From contig JAUVZL010000027.1 of NCBI GenBank assembly GCA_030602565.1, positions 1 to 36,162 of the forward strand: 36,162 nucleotides of DNA, read 5' to 3'. Position numbers and translations under genes: made by a program. This DNA comes from Candidatus Stahliibacteriota bacterium (GTDB taxonomy: Bacteria > Hydrothermota > Tepidihabitantia > SM23-42). Of this stretch, positions 33,247 to 36,162 are shown in pieces (the first letter of the stretch is position 1; each line of letters begins with the position of its first letter). The notes beneath the pieces were generated by a model. The model saw only the letters and a program-made list of their open reading frames with translations. It ran no database searches and was not told the DNA's origin.

Positions 33247-33324
33247 TTATTTGTATTGAGGGGCACCGTCCCCACTACAAAATTTTACAAGTCCTCTGCC
33301 TTTGATTACGGGAAGTTTAGACAT
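33247..33324 (-). pseudogene. hicA: hicA toxin remnant (5' end only)
   Basis: ATG at 33324 overlaps the hicB stop. The first 14 codons read MSKLPVIKGRGLVK, which matches the start of HicA mRNA-interferase toxins. The frame then runs into unrelated repeat-like sequence (around GTAGTGGGGACGGTGCCCC) and stops after 25 codons. The double-stranded RNA-binding-like core and its catalytic histidine are absent, so it is not a toxin. Confidence 0.6.
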
Positions 33325-33538
33325 TCTGAGCTACTTCTATTTCTCTAAATCCTACGAACTTATTAAGCTCCTCGACTTTTGTCTCCTTGAGGCACATCTC
33401 TATGACTTCCCTTATATTTTCCAGTGCCTCATCTATAGTTTCGCCGTAAGAATGGCAACCCCTGAACAGCGGGCAACTTACTATGTAATACTCATCTTCG
33501 TCCATCTCAATGATTATAGGTAGATGTAATTTTTCCAT
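33317..33538 (-). CDS. hicB: HicB-family antitoxin, apparently orphan
   Basis: 73 residues: LPIIIEMDEDEYYIVSCPLF then GCHSYGETIDEALENIREVI, the partial RNase H-like fold of HicB antitoxins, which bind and neutralise HicA. The usual C-terminal DNA-binding part is short or absent, as in small HicB proteins. Normal RBS (TTGGAGG) before the ATG. The partner hicA directly downstream is broken, so it may act on a HicA encoded elsewhere or be decaying. A GTTAGGT core lies 48 bp upstream, placing this gene at the start of a possible cassette. Confidence 0.8.
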   Translation of the reverse strand: MEKLHLPIIIEMDEDEYYIVSCPLFRGCHSYGETIDEALENIREVIEMCLKETKVEELNKFVGFREIEVAQNV

Positions 33539-33585
33539 TTTTTAATACCTCCAATTGGATATATATGTCTCATATATTAAAGACA

Positions 33586-33630
33586 TTTCACCTAACGTCA
33601 GATTGTGTGAAAACTCTTGCAAATTCTTGT
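33586..33630 (-). other. Degenerate attC-like half site
   Basis: On the minus strand GTTAGGTGAAATG (33592 down to 33580) closely matches the cassette start GTTAGGCGAAATG at the site near 34497, and the sequence before it (GAGTTTTCACACAATCTGAC) resembles the right half of the other attC-like sites. No matching left half is found, so the site is probably broken. Confidence 0.4.
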
Positions 33631-33731
33631 ATCATCGTATATACACCTCTTTAGTCGATATTTAATTCGTTTCATCGTTCAGACCTCGTTTCAATATCAA
33701 ATCCAAAGCGCTTTTAATTTTTTCTATGGCA

Positions 33732-33759
33732 ATTATAACTCTTTTAGCAATACTGTCAA
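33732..33759 (-). promoter_or_regulatory. Consensus promoter without a clear gene
   Basis: TTGACA (33754-33759), 16-bp spacer, TATAAT (33732-33737). It reads toward hicB about 190 bp away. The same bases also lie in a short open stretch ending ALDLILKRGLNDETN and stopping near 33668, so the match may be part of a broken coding sequence truncated by the MITE-like element. Confidence 0.5.
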
Positions 33760-33769
33760 GAAAGCAATC

Positions 33770-33949
33770 TAGTGCATTGTAATGTAAGTTATTGATAATC
33801 TACTATATTGTCATTGCCCGACTTGATCGGGTAATCCATAGTAAGCAACTTTCTGGATTCCCGCTCCCCGTTTTCACGGGGACAAGTTTACCCCTGCGAA
33901 AGCAGGGGCGGGAATGACAGCTATCGGAAATTAATGTTACACTGTACTA
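33770..33949. mobile_element. MITE-like palindromic element, copy 2
   Basis: 180 bp, reverse orientation to copy 1 at 27308-27528. The end at 33949, read on the minus strand, is TAGTACAGTGTAACATTAA; the other end begins TAGTGCATTGTAATGTAA. A 69-bp core (33851-33919) is identical to copy 1. Lacks the extra ~45-bp hairpin segment of copy 1. Inserted within the cassette region, 14 bp from an attC-like core. Confidence 0.8.
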
Positions 33950-33963
33950 GTCTGCTCTATTGC

Positions 33964-34061
33964 GTATAACGTTTTGCGTGTTTGCGAAATGCCGAAGGCA
34001 TTGGGGTCGAGTGGAGGGCTAACGTACCTATCTATCACGAGCCGCAAAGCCCGTGTTAGCC
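33964..34061 (-). other. attC-like recombination site A
   Basis: 98 bp in cassette orientation (minus strand): starts GGCTAAC (34061-34055), ends GTTATAC (33970-33964). Inner arms TTTGCG/CGCAAA pair; the loop holds a hairpin AATGCC-TTCG-GGCATT-like. The stop codon of the small antitoxin-like gene lies within the first core, as is common in gene cassettes. The left core is complementary at 6 of 7 positions to the start of its own cassette (GTTAGGC at 34503). Confidence 0.6.
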
Positions 34062-34214
34062 GAAGTGCACCTTTTCCTTTCGTTTCATTAAATGACCAAA
34101 CTTTTTGCCCAATAAATTAAGTTGTTCTTTTTCTGAAAGATGGGATAGTGTCTCTTCCGCTTCTTTCTGAAGCCGACGTTTCATCTCTACAGCGTCAAAT
34201 TTCTTAGCTTTCAT
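34056..34214 (-). CDS. Small antitoxin-like protein paired with a PIN-domain toxin
   Basis: 52 residues from ATG 34214 (MKAKKFDAVEMKRRLQKEA) with AAGGAGG upstream. Highly charged and helical; the KFDAVEMKRRLQ...LS.KEQLNLL pattern is of a type I associate with small genes encoded next to PIN toxins. It overlaps the end of the broken PIN gene by 11 bp. An in-frame ATG ten codons upstream has no RBS. DNA-binding or toxin-binding is inferred from context only. Confidence 0.65.
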   Translation of the reverse strand: MKAKKFDAVEMKRRLQKEAEETLSHLSEKEQLNLLGKKFGHLMKRKEKVHFG

Positions 34215-34460
34215 AAAGCACCTCCTTCGGGCTCCTAATATCAAGTATTGGGTAGCCCAATTTTAGATTTGCCGAATTCAATAGATGAATACGATTAATA
34301 TTTACAATATGCTTAAAATTCCAGCTAACCAACACATCAACCCGTTCTACTGTTGCAATCGCTATATGACGTGAAAAAGTTGGACAGAATCTTCCTTGAA
34401 CTCTTCATCCAAACAACCTCCTACCACAGAAGTATCAATATAGACTCGTAATTTAAACAT
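34204..34460 (-). pseudogene. Broken PIN-domain (VapC-like) toxin gene
   Basis: ATG 34460 reads MFKLRVYIDTSVVGGCLDEE, the PIN N-terminus with its first catalytic Asp, then stops after 32 codons. In another frame the C-terminal part continues: HIAIATVERVDVLVSWNFKH through LGYPILDIRSPKEVLYE. Compared with intact PIN proteins of this type roughly 60-80 central residues are missing and the frames differ, so an internal deletion has inactivated it. The second conserved acidic cluster is lost. Confidence 0.75.
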
Positions 34461-34496
34461 CTCTTACCCCCTTATAAGAATATTTAAGCGCATTTC

Positions 34497-34579
34497 GCCT
34501 AACGGTATCGGTGTAAAAGAAGTTCTGCATAAGCAGAATTTGGACGGAGCGAAGCGTAGTCTTTTACACCGTGTTATAC
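34497..34579 (-). other. attC-like recombination site B
   Basis: 83 bp, minus-strand orientation: starts GTATAAC (34579-34573), ends GTTAGGC (34503-34497), the latter a perfect GTTRRRY core. Inner arms GGTGTAAAAGA and TCTTTTACACC are perfectly complementary over 11 bp; the loop contains the hairpin TTCTGC-TTAT-GCAGAA. Follows mscS. Its left core matches the complement of the mscS cassette start (GTTATAT) at 6 of 7 positions. Confidence 0.65.
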
Positions 34580-34639
34580 GCTGTTGGTCGCTTTCGGCCA
34601 TTGACAGTATTGACTACTACTTCTAAACATATCCAATTC

Positions 34640-35692
34640 TTATATTTTATCTAAATATAATGTCTGCGTTGGATAAGCAAATTTAATTCCGCGTTTTTCA
34701 AACTCTTCTTTTATTTTAAAATTTATTTCCTGCTGAATATCCATATATTTATTGTAGTCACTACTAATAACATAATAAACTACCTCAAAAATAAGACTAA
34801 AATCTCCATAAGAAAAGAAGTGTGTACGGTCAAAAACTGTATCGTTAATACTTTTTATAATATTTGTAATTATTACCGGTATTTCTTTTAACTGTTGGAG
34901 GTTGGTTTGATAGGTAACTCCAAGTTTGAAAACTACACGGCGCTTATCCATCTTTTTGTAGTTGCGCACACGCGAATTAGTAAGGTCAGTATTAGAAAAT
35001 ACTAATTGTTCTCCACCTAAACTGCGAATTCGCGTAGTCTTAATGCCAATATGTTCAACTGTCCCTAAATAATCTCCAATGATGATAAAATCGCCAATCT
35101 CAAATGGACGGTCAAAGAGCAGGGAAAAGTAACTAAATAAATCTCCTAAAATTGCTTGGGATGCCAAAGCAATTGCTACACCGCCAATGCCTAACCCGGC
35201 AACCAGTGCAGTAATCTTGATGCCAAGATTATCCAGGATAATAATAATAGCAAGGCTCCAAACAATCAACTTTAAAAGTGTAAATATCCCTTTGAGAGAA
35301 TGCTTCCTAGCTATATCCTTTTCTTCCTTTACCCAATAAGTTTCAAGACCATAAATAATTATTGCCAGTAAAAAACGAACACCAAAGATAGTCAAAAGAA
35401 TTAAACCCAAAACATTGATACCTTTCTCTAAGACGGGATTCAGAGTTAAACCTTGGATGCTTAGATAAAAAGCACCGAAATAAAGTAGCGGTAGCAAATT
35501 CTCTCTAATGCCATGAATCAAAAAATAATCTATTGCAGTAGCAGTTTTCTTTGCCCACACTTTTAGACGATTTATCAGGATGCTTTTGAATATTTGAATA
35601 ATAATGATACCGATGAGAAAAGTAGAAAGGCAAATGAGATAGTCCAAAATGCGGTTGTGGAAAAATGTTTGCTGTAGAATATCTTGAAACAT
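34640..35692 (-). CDS. MscS-family mechanosensitive ion channel
   Basis: 350 residues. About five hydrophobic segments in the first 190 residues, then the pore helix and beta domain signature GLGIGGVAIALASQAILGDL and FDRPFEIGDFIIIGDYLGTV (about 170-210), characteristic of MscS small-conductance channels that open under membrane tension. The C-terminal alpha-beta cytoplasmic domain is complete. AAGGAGGG before the ATG. Flanked by attC-like sites B and C, so it appears to be the gene of one cassette. A larger MscS-like subfamily than E. coli MscS (286 residues). Confidence 0.93.
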   Translation of the reverse strand: MFQDILQQTFFHNRILDYLICLSTFLIGIIIIQIFKSILINRLKVWAKKTATAIDYFLIHGIRENLLPLLYFGAFYLSIQGLTLNPVLEKGINVLGLILLTIFGVRFLLAIIIYGLETYWVKEEKDIARKHSLKGIFTLLKLIVWSLAIIIILDNLGIKITALVAGLGIGGVAIALASQAILGDLFSYFSLLFDRPFEIGDFIIIGDYLGTVEHIGIKTTRIRSLGGEQLVFSNTDLTNSRVRNYKKMDKRRVVFKLGVTYQTNLQQLKEIPVIITNIIKSINDTVFDRTHFFSYGDFSLIFEVVYYVISSDYNKYMDIQQEINFKIKEEFEKRGIKFAYPTQTLYLDKI

Positions 35693-35725
35693 ATCAACCC
35701 TCCTTATCTATTTGCGACCAATGGC

Positions 35726-35835
35726 ATATAACGTTTCGCACATATATGACGTTTTCACCACAACGATAGTGGAGGTGAAAATGTGGCGAAGCCCGTAGCG
35801 ACCAACGGGAGCGGAGCATATATGCGCTGTTAGGC
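35726..35835 (-). other. attC-like recombination site C
   Basis: 110 bp, minus-strand orientation: starts GCCTAAC (35835-35829, perfect RYYYAAC), ends GTTATAT (35732-35726). Inner arms CATATATG are identical palindromes, with unequal spacers on the two sides (4 and 8 nt). The loop contains further pairs, including TTTTCACC/GGTGAAAA. Follows the ICMT-like gene and precedes the mscS cassette. Confidence 0.6.
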
Positions 35836-35900
35836 GCTGTGTCATTTCCATCAATGGAATATAACAACCTCCGCCAAATTGCATCACGGAATTATGTTCC

Positions 35901-36161
35901 TCAGAAGACACCTGGAATCAACCGATAACGCACACGACGCACATAATCCTGATACCCTAGCAATTCTTCTTGTAAAGTTTTATCTTCCAGCGCGGTTCTT
36001 ATCACGGAAATGATCAGCGCGACTATCACTGGAATGATTGTCCAAACAGAGCCTAAAGCCAGCACAATGCCCGGTAGTGCTAGAATATTTCCAGCATAAC
36101 CAGGATGTCTTACAATCCGATATGGACCGCTGTCACATACCATATGCCCTCGGTCCGTCTG
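35901..36161 (-). CDS. Isoprenylcysteine carboxyl methyltransferase (ICMT)-like membrane protein, 5' end outside window
   Basis: The frame is open to the window edge; 86 C-terminal residues are visible. DRGHMVCDSGPYRIVRHPGY contains the RGH and GPY-x-x-VRHP motifs of the ICMT/phospholipid methyltransferase-like family, followed by two hydrophobic segments (about ILALPGIVLALGSVW and IIPVIVALIISVI) and the terminal YQDYVRRVRYRLIPGVF, where E-x-x-L-x...Y is typical. Likely an integral-membrane SAM-dependent methyltransferase of unknown substrate. It is followed by attC-like site C, so it may be a cassette gene. Confidence 0.82.
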   Translation of the reverse strand, partial: QTDRGHMVCDSGPYRIVRHPGYAGNILALPGIVLALGSVWTIIPVIVALIISVIRTALEDKTLQEELLGYQDYVRRVRYRLIPGVF

Positions 36162-36162
36162 A

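Noticed and set aside
33964-35835. The three attC-like sites as ordinary terminators or REP repeats
   Set aside because: They share one orientation, have attC-type core sequences, and their left cores match the starts of their own cassettes, which terminators or REPs would not do. Confirmation is still needed.

Overview
The window looks like a chromosomal segment of an uncultured, Gram-negative-type, DAP-peptidoglycan bacterium. The first gene ends in a por/T9SS-like C-terminal sorting domain, a feature of the FCB group and relatives and also seen in candidate lineages such as WOR-3/Stahlbacteria. MurE carries the DNPR motif of meso-DAP-adding enzymes. Placement below that level is inference; no rRNA or tRNA gene was recognised.

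Layout. (1) 1-540: 3' end of a secreted or surface protein on the + strand, closed by a strong bidirectional hairpin. (2) 604-16721, minus strand: a long division and cell wall (dcw) cluster in transcription order mraZ, STAS-domain gene, rsmH, ftsL, ftsI, murE, murF, mraY, a repeat-filled gap, murD, ftsW, a murG stump, murC, murB, a very short ftsQ-like gene, ftsA, ftsZ, a TATCAG-rich gap, and trxB. Many junctions are ATGA or short overlaps. The mraZ promoter carries three TGG boxes spaced 10 bp apart. (3) 16892-19957: yajC-def-fmt-rsmB from one promoter. (4) 19971-23841: a glycosyltransferase-surE pair, a GlmM/PMM-type mutase, and a divergent DUF1648 membrane protein. (5) 23856-27281: fabG-acpP-fabF-coaE-zinc-ribbon gene. 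(6) 27308-32580: a citrate-to-2-oxoglutarate operon (isopropylmalate-isomerase-type aconitase large subunit, eukaryote-type citrate synthase, small subunit, a GxxExxY-family gene, isocitrate dehydrogenase). (7) 32581-36162: an accessory region of hairpin repeats, broken toxin-antitoxin genes, a MITE-like element, and genes each followed by an integron attC-like site (PIN toxin/antitoxin remnant, MscS channel, ICMT-like methyltransferase).

Three patterns cut across the window. Eight promoters read TTGAC(A/T)-16 bp-TATAAT-like, and at four of them the start codon lies exactly 5 nt after the -10 box, predicting leaderless mRNAs. Two copies of a two-hairpin palindromic element with terminal inverted repeats (27308-27528 and 33770-33949) share a 69-bp identical core in opposite orientation. 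The last 2.6 kb fits a cluster of attC sites lacking an integrase (CALIN), since each testable attC-like site has a 5' core complementary to the start of its own cassette. Together the genes cover septal peptidoglycan synthesis, protein maturation, fatty-acid synthesis and the oxidative half of the TCA cycle, followed by a mobile region.
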